Assembly: GCA_031547885.1 (NCBI GenBank)
Contig: JAVBRO010000022.1
Location: forward strand, 1 to 64,000
Reading direction: 5' to 3'
Origin: UBA940 sp031547885
GTDB lineage: Bacteria > Bacteroidota > Bacteroidia > Bacteroidales > Rikenellaceae
Length of the DNA: 64,000 bases
Positions 49,376-59,110 of the stretch are shown piece after piece (within the stretch, counting starts at the first letter, position 1; each line of letters starts with the position of its first letter). The notes beneath the pieces were generated by a model. The model saw only the letters and a list, made by a program, of their open reading frames with translations, was not told where the DNA came from and ran no database searches. The position numbers and the translations under genes were made by a program.

Positions 49376-51280
49376 TTATTTCACTTCTTCGAATTCCACG
49401 TCGGTGACGTTGTTCTCGTCTCCCGCGCCCGCGCTGCCGCCCGCATTGCCCTGATCCTGCGGACCGGGACCCTGCTGCTGGCCCTGCGAGTACATATCCT
49501 GGCTCGCGGCCTGCCATGCGTCGTTCAACTGCTGCGTAAAGCGGTCGATGTCGGCAATGTTGGCTGCTTTGTGGGCCTCTTTCAGACCGCCCAGAGCAGT
49601 TTCGATGGTGCCTTTCTTGTCGGCCGGGATCTTGTCGCCGTACTCCTTGAGCTGCTTTTCGGTCTGGAAGATCATCGAGTCGGCGGTGTTGACCTTATCG
49701 ACCCTTTCGCGCTCTTCCTTATCCTTGGCTTCGTTGGCCTTGGCCTCGTTGCGCATGCGTTCGATCTCCTGGTCCGTCAGCCCGCTCGAAGCCTCGATGC
49801 GTATCTTCTGCTCCTTGCCGGTGCCTTTGTCCTTGGCCGACACGTTCAGGATGCCGTTGGCGTCGATGTCGAACGTCACCTCGATCTGGGGCACTCCGCG
49901 GGGAGCGGCCGGTACTCCGTCGAGGTGGAAACGACCCAGGCTCTTGTTGTCGCGCGCCATGGGACGCTCGCCCTGCAGGACGTTGATCTCCACCGAAGGC
50001 TGATTGTCCGCCGCCGTCGAGAAGGTCTCGCTCTTGCGGGTGGGGATGGTCGTGTTGGCGTCGATCAGGCGGGTGAATACGCCTCCGAGGGTTTCGATAC
50101 CCAGCGAAAGCGGAGTGACGTCCAGAAGGAGCACGTCCTTGACCTCGCCCGTGAGAACGCCGCCCTGGATAGCCGCGCCTACGGCCACCACTTCGTCGGG
50201 GTTCACACCCTTGTTGGGCTGCTTGCCGAATACCTCTTCCACCAGTTTCTGTACGGCGGGGATACGGGTTGAACCTCCCACGAGGATAACCTCGTCTATC
50301 TGTCCGGCGCTGTAACCCGCGTCCTTCAACGCTTTCTGGCACGGCTCGACGGTCTGCCTGATAAGTTTGTCGGCCAACTGCTCGAACTTCGCACGGGTGA
50401 GCGTTACCACAAGGTGCTGCGGGGTGCCGTTCACGGGGGCGATATAGGGAAGGTTCACCTCGGTCGAAACCGAGCTCGAGAGTTCTATTTTAGCTTTCTC
50501 GGCGGCCTCTTTCAGGCGTTGAAGCGCCATCGGGTCCTTGCGCAGGTCGACCTTGTGTTCGTTCTGGAAAGTATCGGCCAGGAAGTCGATGATGACGTGG
50601 TCGAAGTCGTCGCCGCCCAGGTGGGTGTCCCCGTGGGTCGATTTCACTTCGAAAACGCCGTCTCCAAGTTCGAGGATCGAGATGTCGAACGTACCGCCCC
50701 CGAGGTCGTAAACGGCGATCTTCATATCCTTGCCGCTCTTGTCCATACCGTAGGCCAGAGCCGCGGCCGTCGGTTCGTTGATGATACGGCGCACTTTCAG
50801 CCCCGCGATCTCGCCCGCTTCCTTGGTGGCCTGGCGCTGCGAATCCGAGAAATATGCCGGAACAGTGATGACCGCTTCGTCGATCGACGTGCCGAGGTAA
50901 TCTTCGGCCGTCTTCTTCATCTTCTGGAGTATGATCGCCGAGATTTCCTGCGGGGTGTACTGGCGTCCGTCCACATCCACGCGGGGAGTGTTGTTGTCGC
51001 CCCTCACGACCTTATATGGTGCGCGTTTCACGTCGCCCTGCACCTGGTCCCACGTTTCGCCCATGAAACGTTTGATCGAGAAGATCGTGCGTTCGGGGTT
51101 GGTGATGGCCTGGCGTTTTGCAGGTTCTCCCACTTTACGTTCGCCGCTGTCGGTGAACGCAACGATCGACGGAGTGGTGCGGTGGCCTTCGCTGTTGGGT
51201 ATAACTACGGGTTCGCTGCCCTCCATCACTGCGACGCACGAATTGGTCGTGCCCAGGTCGATTCCGATAATTTTTGCCAT
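49376..51280 (-). CDS. dnaK: chaperone DnaK (Hsp70)
   Basis: 634 residues. ATPase domain (about 1-385) beginning AKIIGIDLGTTNSCVAVMEG, with AVYDLGGGTFDISILELGDG and VILVGGSTRIPAVQKLV. The substrate-binding domain (about 390-540) and helical lid (about 540-600) are followed by a Gly/Gln-rich tail ending DVEFEEVK, the acidic C-terminal motif of bacterial DnaK. It folds nascent and stress-damaged proteins with DnaJ and GrpE, whose genes are not adjacent. A sigma-54-type element (51336-51350) lies upstream; no TAnnTTTG or CIRCE operator is evident. Confidence 0.98.
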   Translation of the reverse strand: MAKIIGIDLGTTNSCVAVMEGSEPVVIPNSEGHRTTPSIVAFTDSGERKVGEPAKRQAITNPERTIFSIKRFMGETWDQVQGDVKRAPYKVVRGDNNTPRVDVDGRQYTPQEISAIILQKMKKTAEDYLGTSIDEAVITVPAYFSDSQRQATKEAGEIAGLKVRRIINEPTAAALAYGMDKSGKDMKIAVYDLGGGTFDISILELGDGVFEVKSTHGDTHLGGDDFDHVIIDFLADTFQNEHKVDLRKDPMALQRLKEAAEKAKIELSSSVSTEVNLPYIAPVNGTPQHLVVTLTRAKFEQLADKLIRQTVEPCQKALKDAGYSAGQIDEVILVGGSTRIPAVQKLVEEVFGKQPNKGVNPDEVVAVGAAIQGGVLTGEVKDVLLLDVTPLSLGIETLGGVFTRLIDANTTIPTRKSETFSTAADNQPSVEINVLQGERPMARDNKSLGRFHLDGVPAAPRGVPQIEVTFDIDANGILNVSAKDKGTGKEQKIRIEASSGLTDQEIERMRNEAKANEAKDKEERERVDKVNTADSMIFQTEKQLKEYGDKIPADKKGTIETALGGLKEAHKAANIADIDRFTQQLNDAWQAASQDMYSQGQQQGPGPQDQGNAGGSAGAGDENNVTDVEFEEVK

Positions 51281-51335
51281 GACTGATTTTATTTTTTAAG
51301 TTTTAATTGATTTTCGATCTCTGCATTTTTCCGTC

Positions 51336-51350
51336 GCAAACCGTGTGCCA
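51336..51350 (-). promoter_or_regulatory. sigma-54-type -24/-12 element upstream of dnaK
   Basis: Reverse strand: TGGCAC (51350-51345), 5 bases, TTGC (51339-51336), matching the RpoN consensus TGGCACN5TTGC and predicting an RNA start near 51325, 45 bases before the dnaK ATG. Confidence 0.5.
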
Positions 51351-51400
51351 ACGGCAGAAATGACCCCCGCTTTTTCACGTTTGACTGCCAAAATCACGGG

Positions 51401-51425
51401 ATTGTCAGTCGCGACGTGACACAAT
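51401..51425. promoter_or_regulatory. dyad upstream of dnaK, possible enhancer site
   Basis: ATTGTCA and TGACACAAT flank GTCGCGAC, itself a perfect palindrome. The centre lies about 85-90 bases upstream of the predicted sigma-54 start, a usual distance for an NtrC-type activator. Inference only. Confidence 0.4.
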
Positions 51426-51627
51426 GACGCAAGGCGGCCGCAGCCCTGCCGTATAATAATCTTCAACCTTTCGGCAATTTAGTTGTTTATATTTGGAGAA
51501 TATTAGCTGCGGTTCAGCAACCAAAATAAATTTGATTGCATTCTCCTTGCATTATATTTGGGGGATATGTTTTTTTTGTTTAATTTTAACCACAGATTTA
51601 TAAAATTCACATTAAATTCTTAAAAAT

Positions 51628-51876
51628 ATGGTTATTACATTCAATGAGCTTCGCCGCATCAAGGATAGATTGCCAAGTGGAAGCTCACAGCGTATCGCTG
51701 ACGAACTTGGCATTGATGTGGCGGCAGTAAGGAACTACTTCGGGGGCAGGCATTACGATGCGGCCGAAATTATCGGGATACATATAGAAAAAGGCCCCGA
51801 CGGAGGAGTTGTAACACTGGACGACACGGCTATCCTTGATGCAGCAATGCGTATCCTGAATGAAGTAGTGCAATAA
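51628..51876 (+). CDS. small HTH DNA-binding protein
   Basis: 82 residues, no signal. MVITFNELRRIKDRLPSGSS is followed by a helix-turn-helix-like stretch QRIADELGIDVAAVRNYFGG (about 21-40) and an acidic C-terminal half. I recall short proteins of this kind across Bacteroidota, annotated only as DNA-binding. It is divergent from dnaK with a long AT-rich leader, and ends in a strong terminator shared with HU. Target genes unknown. Confidence 0.75.
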   Translation: MVITFNELRRIKDRLPSGSSQRIADELGIDVAAVRNYFGGRHYDAAEIIGIHIEKGPDGGVVTLDDTAILDAAMRILNEVVQ

Positions 51877-51900
51877 TTTTTTTACCACCCGACGACAACC

Positions 51901-51939
51901 AAACAGCAGGGGCGACCGATAAGGCCGCCCCTGCTGTTT
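51901..51939. terminator. bidirectional terminator between the small HTH gene and HU
   Basis: AAACAGCAGGGGCG (51901-51914) pairs perfectly with CGCCCCTGCTGTTT (51926-51939), flanked by A and T tracts. Confidence 0.92.
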
Positions 51940-51957
51940 TCTCTTTAAAAACAGGAA

Positions 51958-52218
51958 TCAGATCGTTTCGATGCTCGAACGGAATTTGACCACCGATTTG
52001 GCCGGGATCTCGACCGGCGTCCCGGTTTTGAAATTGCGGCCGACCCGGGCCGGCTTTTTAGTCACCACGAACGATCCGAAACCGGCGATAGTGATCTTGT
52101 CTCCATTGCGCAGGGTTTCCGCCGCAACGCTCAGGAAAGCGTCGACGCACTTTTTCGCATGTACTTTGGATACCCCGGCTTGTTCAGCGACGGCGTCGAC
52201 GAGTTGGGCTTTGTTCAT
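51958..52218 (-). CDS. HU family DNA-binding protein
   Basis: 86 residues, slightly short of the usual 90. MNKAQLVDAVAEQAGVSKVH and FLSVAAETLRNGDKITIAGFGSF form the dimerisation body. The beta-arm GTPVEIPAKSVVKF carries the Pro that intercalates in DNA. It compacts and bends DNA. The last residues (SSIETI) are not the usual GK-rich end. A near-consensus TATCTTCG box lies at 52265-52272. Convergent with the small HTH gene. Confidence 0.95.
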   Translation of the reverse strand: MNKAQLVDAVAEQAGVSKVHAKKCVDAFLSVAAETLRNGDKITIAGFGSFVVTKKPARVGRNFKTGTPVEIPAKSVVKFRSSIETI

Positions 52219-52272
52219 TTTGTACGGGCATTTTATGTTTTCGTTCTCTTCCGGGGGTTTTCTGCGAAGATA

Positions 52273-52531
52273 GTTATTATTTATTTAATATTTAAATCAT
52301 TCCAACCATTGAAAAAAAATAATTATTTACGTTTTGCGGATATTCCTGATCCGGTCGGTCAATGTGCCGGGTTGTCCGGCCATAAGGGATGAAATTTACG
52401 TTTTAGCGGACGAGGGAAGATAGGTGTTTGTACGAGCTATGCCGATTAGGGGTAGGTGCAACCGGAGCCGGGTTACTGCCTGCAAATACAGGGTGGACAG
52501 AATTAAAACGAAGTTGGATCGCAAAATATGT
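52273..52531. other. AT-rich gap between HU and tRNA-Ser
   Basis: No gene supported. Contains the HU 5' region at its left end and the tRNA promoter at its right end; the middle shows nothing recognisable. Confidence 0.5.
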
Positions 52532-52562
52532 TTTGCTTTTTTCCGGGCTTGCATTATCTTTG
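52532..52562 (+). promoter_or_regulatory. consensus promoter of tRNA-Ser
   Basis: TTTG at 52532-52535, a 19-base spacer and TATCTTTG at 52555-52562. The predicted RNA start coincides with the tRNA's first base (52568), so the transcript would need little or no 5' trimming. Confidence 0.85.
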
Positions 52563-52567
52563 CGCCC

Positions 52568-52653
<86 letters not shown>

Positions 52654-52674
52654 AAATGCAAATTAAAGCCAATT

Positions 52675-52707
52675 AAATCGCTGTAAATCAATAATTTACA
52701 GCGATTT
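52675..52707 (+). terminator. terminator of tRNA-Ser
   Basis: AAATCGCTGTAAAT (52675-52688) pairs with ATTTACAGCGATTT (52694-52707), followed by TT. Confidence 0.85.
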
Positions 52708-52742
52708 TCATTTCGGAGATTTTGGGAATCGAACCTCCGGAG
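52706..52742 (-). repeat. inverted copy of the tRNA-Ser 3' end
   Basis: Read on the reverse strand from 52742, 22 of 29 bases match tRNA-Ser positions 52624-52652 (TTCCGGGGGTTCGAATCCC region through TCTCCG), and the match continues into the flanking AAATG. With the tRNA it forms an inverted repeat around the terminator hairpin. No complete second tRNA is present. Confidence 0.6.
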
Positions 52743-52990
52743 ACAAAATAGAGGGAAGACCGCTATTAATCAACGTCTTACGCAAAGAGCAGTTGGCTGG
52801 TTTGCAGTTTACTCATTATTTCCACACGAAATAACACCCCTCTGAATACAATATAAAGAGAGCATACTTCTTTATTTAATTTACTCACGATTTAGCCATA
52901 AGTCATTGATTGTATATACATTGTCTCTATCTTGATTTTTTTAATAATAAACATTTCATTGAAGTTTATTAATCACTTAAAATCAATACT

Positions 52991-53236
52991 ATGAGACAAA
53001 CATTTCCGGTGCTTTTCCTGCTCAGGAAGTATAAAGGCACAATGGATCAACCTCAACACATATTCGTGAGGATAACTCTTAATGGCAAGAAAGTCGAATT
53101 ATCCACCCATCTGAAATGCTTTGTTGCAGACTGGAATCAGAAGTACCATAAAGTCAATGGAAAAACCAAAGAAGCACAGACAACAAATAACCTTATCTCT
53201 TACGGGGAATTTGCTATATTTAGAGTGGAGATGTAA
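52991..53236 (+). pseudogene. truncated tyrosine recombinase (integrase) N-terminus
   Basis: 81 residues. TFPVLFLLRKYKG, IFVRITLNGKKVELSTHLKC, DWNQKYHKVNGKTKEAQTTN match the arm-type DNA-binding domain that begins Bacteroidota tyrosine recombinases of integrative elements. The frame then leaves the family (SYGEFAIFRVEM) and stops; the SAM-like and catalytic domains with the Arg-His-Arg-Tyr set are absent. It is therefore a remnant, consistent with a decayed or rearranged element at tRNA-Ser. AT-rich like its surroundings. Confidence 0.8.
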
Positions 53237-53394
53237 CCTTTCCAAAAACTTTATTTATCGTTTTTTTTTGAACAACTTACGTAAACCGTCACATCCAATA
53301 GCGTTAAAAAAACAAAAAATACACTAATTTTACCTAACAAGTTAAAAACTACACCCGCCGAATCGGTATTGAAATTTCTTTAGAGAGACGAAAT

Positions 53395-56300
53395 ATGCTA
53401 ATATATTTCATCCGGACGATCAATAAATGTGTAAAATACGCGCTCCTGTGCGTTGTGCTGCATTTTTCCTTGCCTGCTTTTGCCGATCCGGAATATATAT
53501 TCCATACCATGTCGCCGGATGGCGGGATAAGCTTCAGCCAGATAAAAGCGATAAGGCAGGACGCCGAGGGGTTTATGTGGCTTCGGGTGGGCAGCGCCGA
53601 CCTGTACCGTTTCGACGGATATCAATATGTTAATTATAACCGCCGGTTTCAGGACCGGTCGGGGCTAAGGATATTCAATAGGATTGAAACCACGGCTTCA
53701 GGGCAGCTGTACGTCATTGTAAATGATAAATTATATATACACCGCGAATGTAACGACACATTTGAACGAATGTCCGATATGGATTTGTTCTGCATTAAAT
53801 CGGATTCGCAGGATAATATATGGGTGGTAAGCAGGGATATGAGAATGTTCATACTGGACCCCGCGACAAAAATCCTTACGCCCGTAAATATGAACGGCTT
53901 TCCTGTTCAGGATAATCCGGACCTGATATGGTTTGTCGGCGAAACGATATACTGGATTTATGGAAATACGGTTTATAGAGCCGACAGATCGACAGCCTCG
54001 GCAGAAGTTTACGGGAACTTATCCGTAAACGGCAATGCTATGTTAGCCCGTATTTATGAAAACGAACTATGGGTGATGTTTGGATGGAATGAGTTGTGCC
54101 TGCTCGATTTCGCAGCTCTCACCGTCGAACAATCGTATGATTTTTTCGCGACGCATGGCAAAATTACACCCACAATGAACATCGATAAGTTCGGCCATAT
54201 GTGGATAGGCTCCGAGACGGGACTTTTCAATATAGACCCGCACACCGGCCGATACAGCACCTACTTACATTCAAAAGACGATTCTTTCAGCATCCCCGAC
54301 AACTCCATCTGGTCGATCTATGAAGACCGGCAGCAAAACATATGGATAGGTACATATTCCGGAGGGCTCTGCTGCGCTAACCTGGAAGAAAAACGAGGAT
54401 TCCGAAGCTATACGGTCGGCAATTCCGCCTTGAGCCATAAAATAGTCAGCAGCCTTGCCGAGTGCGGCCGGACGATCTGGATAGCCACCGCAGGCGGCGG
54501 AATAGACGCAATGGACAGAGCGACCGGAAAGTTCTCGCGCCTGAACACGAGCCTGCCCGACGACCCCACCTGTAATAATATAAACTATGTTGCCGCCGAT
54601 CCGCAGCACCTCAGGTTGTGGATAGCGAAATTTTCTCACGGGATATATTGTTACGACATAAAACGCAACATATCTGTCCCCTTGGATCTTGCCGTAGGAA
54701 GCAGCCTGTTCTATAACGACGTCAATAAAATCGTTGTGGAGCCTGATTCGGGCTTGTGGCTGACATATAATATGTCGAACAGAACCATCTCGTTCTATTC
54801 GTTCGACACGAAGACGCTCGAACACATAACGGTCGATGAGTATGAAAGACATAATTCGATAACGGATATTTACAGGGATACGACCTGCAGTGATCTGTGG
54901 ATCGTCACAAGGACCAGCCTGTATCTGATGGATGTGAATAACAGAAGTATCAGAAAGATGCCCCTCGCCATGACATCCGGCAGGGGCATTACGATGGATA
55001 GGAACAGGAATATCTGGATAACGGGCAGCAGGAACGAACTGATCAGATATTCGGTGGCAGACTCCGTGTGTCACGATTTTTCACACAAATTTTCCGATTA
55101 TAATTCCATTGTCGTGCGCAGTATATGTTGCGACATGAGTAACAGCCTGTGGATGGGAACGAGCTATGGTCTGTTCAGATATGATATCGACCACGACAAG
55201 CTTACAAGATTCGGCGAAGGCAATGGGGTCGTTAACGGGGTTTTATATCCGGACGCCTGCATGACGGCAGGCACAGGAGAACTCTATTTCGGTGGTACGA
55301 ACGGTTTTACGGTAGTCACCCCGTGGAACCTTTTCCATAACGACTATAAGCCCAAAGCGCTGATCACGGACGTGCTGATCGATCACGAGCCCGTATATAA
55401 GGATACAACGAAATTACATGGCCGGTCGAATGTCGTTTTAACGTATAAACAGACTACTGTCGGTATCCGGTTCTCGTCGGACAGCTACCTTGCCCCTATG
55501 CAGAACAGATACAAATACAGGCTGGTCGGATACAATGAACAATGGGTCGAAACAGATGCGTCGGCACGCACCGTTTTCTTTTCGAAACTCCCCGCCGGGA
55601 AATACTCCTTTGAAGTGCTGGCAAGTAATAATGACGGGGTGTGGGGAGAAAAACCTGCGGTATTGGCCATAAACAAACTGCCGGCGCCATGGTTCACATG
55701 GGAGGCATGGTCGTTATACGGAGTGCTGTTCGTATTGGGACTGTACGTTATCGGACGCCATTATTACAGGCAGAAAGAGTTGAAACTGGCCCTGTATAAA
55801 GAAGGACTGGAAAAGCGGAAGCGCGAAGAAACGCATCAGGCACAGTTGCAGTTCTACACCAACGTGTCGCATGACCTGAAAAGTCCTCTTGCGTCGATCA
55901 TGGCCACTATCGACACCCTGAGAAAAGAGGACCTGAAGGAGTATTATTACAACATATTGAACAACAACTCCCAAAGGTTGCTCAAGTTGGTCAATGAACT
56001 GCTGCTTTTCCGCACCGTAAAGGCCGGCAAACTATCGCTCCATGTCTTGGAATCCAATGTGAATGCGCTGCTGACGGGGATCGCTTCGGACTTCGGGCAC
56101 TACGCCAGGCAGCGCCACATAGATTTTAGTATAAATTGCGACGACAATTTATCCCGCAAGATATATATCGACAGGGATATATTCGACCGGATAATATTGA
56201 ACCTGCTGAACAACGCTTTCAAGTTCAGCGAAAAAGGCAGCATATCGATCGCCACCTACTCCGATGCGGACGAGTTCCGTTCAGAGTACGCATCGTGCCA

Positions 56301-57447
56301 TGTCGTAGGTGCCGACAATAGTGTCGCAAGCCCTTTCAGCATAGTTATCCGCGACTCCGGAAGGGGAATATCCGCCGAAAATATGGAACATATTTTTGAT
56401 TTCTATTATAAGACCGATGTCGACAACAATACCGGAAGCGGAATAGGACTGGCCCTGGTGGAAGAATTGGTCCTGCTGCACAAAGGGTCCGTCTCCATTT
56501 GCAGCGAACAGGGGAAAGGCACCGACATAGTGCTTAAGTTTTCGACAGATAGATCGGTCTACGGAGAGGATGAGATATACGATGAACAGGCGTACTCGAT
56601 AAACAGCGACCTGGCGGATTCATACGAAACCGACCTGACGGGAATAGAGAGTGATAAACCGGTCGAAGAGCAGATGTTTTTGCGTGAAGCGAAGCGCATA
56701 CTTGTGGTTGAAGATAACGATGAACTGCGCCGCCTGATCGTAAATTACCTGGTGCAGCAATATGATATAATGGAGGCAGCCGACGGAGTGGCTGCTTCGG
56801 ATATAATCGATAAAAATGAAATCGATTTGATAATCAGCGATATCATGATGCCCCTGAAAGGCGGAATCGCCCTGTGCAGCGAAGTGAAAAACAACATAGA
56901 GACCTCTCATATCCCCGTAATTCTTCTCACGGCGAAAAAAAGCGTCGACAGTAAACTGGAAGGCATGGACTCCGGTGCCGACGTATATATCGAAAAGCCC
57001 GTCAATCTGGAATTTCTTTTGAGCAATGTCCGCAATATATTCAAACACAGGGAGCAGCTGAAAGAATATTATTCCAGAACATATTTTGCCGAAACGGGCG
57101 AATTGGCGGATAACCAGGCAAACAATAAGTTTCTGAAGCATATCATAGCTATTCTGGAGGAGAACCTCGACCAGTCAGATCTCGATGTAAATTATATAGC
57201 TTCGAAGCTGTCTATGAGCCGGAGCAAGCTGTATCTGAAAATCAAATCCATTACCGGGAAAACCGCAGTCGAATTCATTCTTGGCTATCGTCTGCGGAAA
57301 GCGGCGCAGTTGATAACCGAAGGCGTGCATGCCATTCAGGAAATCAAGGATATGGTGGGGATCGAAAGCTCTTCTTATTTTACCCGCGCATTTAAAAAGG
57401 AGTTCGGCGAAACTCCCACGGCATTCTCTGCCAGACAAAAAAAGTAG
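53395..57447 (+). CDS. hybrid two-component system regulator (HTCS)
   Basis: 1350 residues, one polypeptide from sensor to DNA. Signal peptide (about 1-31); periplasmic beta-propeller of Reg_prop repeats (about 40-670, recurrent IWIGT-type strands); Y_Y_Y domain (about 680-760); membrane helix (about 772-792); histidine kinase with phospho-His826 (NVSHDLKSPLAS), NLLNNAFKF and DSGRGIS; receiver domain with Asp1149 (LIISDIMMP); C-terminal AraC-type HTH (about 1245-1350). Such regulators bind an oligosaccharide directly and switch on the neighbouring PUL. Here the likely targets are the lipoprotein-SusC-SusD genes downstream. The ligand is not predictable. Confidence 0.97.
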   Translation: MLIYFIRTINKCVKYALLCVVLHFSLPAFADPEYIFHTMSPDGGISFSQIKAIRQDAEGFMWLRVGSADLYRFDGYQYVNYNRRFQDRSGLRIFNRIETTASGQLYVIVNDKLYIHRECNDTFERMSDMDLFCIKSDSQDNIWVVSRDMRMFILDPATKILTPVNMNGFPVQDNPDLIWFVGETIYWIYGNTVYRADRSTASAEVYGNLSVNGNAMLARIYENELWVMFGWNELCLLDFAALTVEQSYDFFATHGKITPTMNIDKFGHMWIGSETGLFNIDPHTGRYSTYLHSKDDSFSIPDNSIWSIYEDRQQNIWIGTYSGGLCCANLEEKRGFRSYTVGNSALSHKIVSSLAECGRTIWIATAGGGIDAMDRATGKFSRLNTSLPDDPTCNNINYVAADPQHLRLWIAKFSHGIYCYDIKRNISVPLDLAVGSSLFYNDVNKIVVEPDSGLWLTYNMSNRTISFYSFDTKTLEHITVDEYERHNSITDIYRDTTCSDLWIVTRTSLYLMDVNNRSIRKMPLAMTSGRGITMDRNRNIWITGSRNELIRYSVADSVCHDFSHKFSDYNSIVVRSICCDMSNSLWMGTSYGLFRYDIDHDKLTRFGEGNGVVNGVLYPDACMTAGTGELYFGGTNGFTVVTPWNLFHNDYKPKALITDVLIDHEPVYKDTTKLHGRSNVVLTYKQTTVGIRFSSDSYLAPMQNRYKYRLVGYNEQWVETDASARTVFFSKLPAGKYSFEVLASNNDGVWGEKPAVLAINKLPAPWFTWEAWSLYGVLFVLGLYVIGRHYYRQKELKLALYKEGLEKRKREETHQAQLQFYTNVSHDLKSPLASIMATIDTLRKEDLKEYYYNILNNNSQRLLKLVNELLLFRTVKAGKLSLHVLESNVNALLTGIASDFGHYARQRHIDFSINCDDNLSRKIYIDRDIFDRIILNLLNNAFKFSEKGSISIATYSDADEFRSEYASCHVVGADNSVASPFSIVIRDSGRGISAENMEHIFDFYYKTDVDNNTGSGIGLALVEELVLLHKGSVSICSEQGKGTDIVLKFSTDRSVYGEDEIYDEQAYSINSDLADSYETDLTGIESDKPVEEQMFLREAKRILVVEDNDELRRLIVNYLVQQYDIMEAADGVAASDIIDKNEIDLIISDIMMPLKGGIALCSEVKNNIETSHIPVILLTAKKSVDSKLEGMDSGADVYIEKPVNLEFLLSNVRNIFKHREQLKEYYSRTYFAETGELADNQANNKFLKHIIAILEENLDQSDLDVNYIASKLSMSRSKLYLKIKSITGKTAVEFILGYRLRKAAQLITEGVHAIQEIKDMVGIESSSYFTRAFKKEFGETPTAFSARQKK

Positions 57448-57730
57448 CGCTCGCTACAATAGGGCAATTTCTAAATCAAATTGGGCAACGGCAAAATTCT
57501 TTGTCGCCATAACTTTGCCATAGTATTAGCGGACGATCTCTGCCAGTCGATCCAGACGTGCCATTGTCCTGAAGTTCAGAAAAAGTCCCTATCGCAGCTA
57601 ACCTAACTAAACTACAATTGCCTATGGCGTAAACCACTTCCCCCTTGAGACAAGGTCCCTTCCTGTTTCGACTCCTCGGACAATTAGTAATTAACGAAGA
57701 CAAACCTAAAACTAACCCTATCCAAACATT
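57448..57730. other. leader region of the PUL operon
   Basis: 283 bases without a gene, between the regulator and the first PUL structural gene. It must hold the HTCS-controlled promoter; I see no clear TAnnTTTG box or strong direct repeat. Confidence 0.4.
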
Positions 57731-59044
57731 ATGCGAAAAAACATGAAGAATAGCATTTACGCTGTCACATTGCTTTTGGCCGCTATAACGGTAGCGTGTA
57801 AAAGCGACGACGGCGGGAATAGCGGCGGTCAACCTTATGACCCCGGCAAGCCCATTGTGTTCGACTCATTTTATCCCGACGTGGGAGGCATGGCTACCAA
57901 AGTCATTCTGAGCGGCAGTAATTTCGGAACCAATCTCTCCGCCATCGAAGTATATTTTAATGACAAGCCTGCATCTGTTATCAGCGCCAACGGTAATAAA
58001 ATATATGTGGTAACACCCAGGCAGCCGGGCGACGAATGTGATATAACCGTTGTCATAGATGGAAAATCCGTTACCTGCGAAAGCCAGAAGTTCACGTATA
58101 ACACCATGGTGACGGTGACCACCATTGTCGGACAGAAAGGCACCTCTGAATTCAAAGGGGGGACTTTGGCTGAAGCCACTTTCATCCACCCCGCGTTCCT
58201 TTGTGTCGACAATGAGAACAATATCTTTTTGTCGCATTGGGACAATAGCTACGGAGGCAATTTTGTGATCATCAGCCAGGACAAAGACTATGTCGCGGAA
58301 TTGGCTAATACCGGAGCCACCAACGTTCCCGCTCCCGATGCCGACGGAAAAGTTATCCTGGTGCCTACTGACGGCGGATACAATTATTATGCGTTTGACC
58401 CCGATGCCCAGTGGGCATCGAAACGTATGGCCATTCTCCGCCCGACACAGGAGGAGATCGATGCAGGGAAGGTGGATTTTCAGATAAACTATAAACATGG
58501 TTTTGCAGCCAACGAACTGGACGGCATGATGTACGTGCGCGCTCATGACGGTCAGCTGATCAGATTCGACCCCCTGACCAGGAAAGGAGAGAAGATCGCA
58601 GACCTGGGCATGTCCAACGACACCTATCTCATGTTCCATCCCGTTCAGAAGAACCTGCTGTTCCTTACATACTGCAAGAGCAATGTTATTTATACCTACG
58701 ACCTGAATACCGGCAAACATGAACTATACGCAGGCAGCCTGGGTCTGGCAGGGTGGCGGGACGGCGACAGGCTGCAGGCCGAATTCAACTGGCCGCGCCA
58801 AATGGTGTTCGATGAAGAAGGAGCGATTGTTCTGGCTGACGAGAACAACCACTGCATTCGTAAGATCACCCCCGACGGCATGGTTACCACTATCGTGGGT
58901 ATAGGCGGCAAGGCCGGTTACCAGGACGGCAACCCCGACGATGCATTGTTCTATAATCCCCGCGGCGTGTGTATCGATAAAGATTACAACATCTATATCG
59001 CGGATTATAATAATAATTGTATCCGGAGATTGGCAATCGAATAG
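57731..59044 (+). CDS. IPT/TIG and NHL-repeat surface lipoprotein
   Basis: 437 residues. A lipoprotein signal (MRKNMKNSIYAVTLLLAAIT with lipobox TVAC, Cys23) is followed by an Asp/Gly-rich spacer. The IPT/TIG domain follows (about 40-125: FYPDVGGMATKVILSGSNFG). The rest is an NHL-type beta-propeller (about 130-437), ending AEFNWPRQMVFDEEGAIVLA, CIRKITPDGMVTTIVGIGG and RGVCIDKDYNIYIADYNN. This type is found in PULs beside SusC/SusD and is thought to bind glycans or stabilise the complex on the surface; the role is inferred. It precedes susC, whereas accessory lipoproteins more often follow susD. Met5 is an alternative start. Confidence 0.88.
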   Translation: MRKNMKNSIYAVTLLLAAITVACKSDDGGNSGGQPYDPGKPIVFDSFYPDVGGMATKVILSGSNFGTNLSAIEVYFNDKPASVISANGNKIYVVTPRQPGDECDITVVIDGKSVTCESQKFTYNTMVTVTTIVGQKGTSEFKGGTLAEATFIHPAFLCVDNENNIFLSHWDNSYGGNFVIISQDKDYVAELANTGATNVPAPDADGKVILVPTDGGYNYYAFDPDAQWASKRMAILRPTQEEIDAGKVDFQINYKHGFAANELDGMMYVRAHDGQLIRFDPLTRKGEKIADLGMSNDTYLMFHPVQKNLLFLTYCKSNVIYTYDLNTGKHELYAGSLGLAGWRDGDRLQAEFNWPRQMVFDEEGAIVLADENNHCIRKITPDGMVTTIVGIGGKAGYQDGNPDDALFYNPRGVCIDKDYNIYIADYNNNCIRRLAIE

Positions 59045-59110
59045 AGTTCAGATCCGGATCCGAACGATTTGAATTCTAAAAAACAATCTGAATAACATAG
59101 AAGATCGATT

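Larger units (their letters stand above)
51281..51627. other. intergenic region between dnaK and the small HTH gene
   Basis: 347 bases holding divergent control regions. Seen in it: the -24/-12 element (51336-51350), the dyad (51401-51425), and a decayed copy of the GCAAT..ATTGC hairpin family at 51517-51539 (18 of 23 bases as in 49325-49347). No gene. Confidence 0.7.

Noticed and set aside
52706..52830. second complete tRNA on the - strand
   Set aside because: Only a T-arm and 3' acceptor-like piece is present; no anticodon arm or matching 5' acceptor strand can be found upstream on that strand.
53121..53327. 68-codon frame overlapping the integrase relic
   Set aside because: Out of frame with the recognisable integrase segment and without family features.
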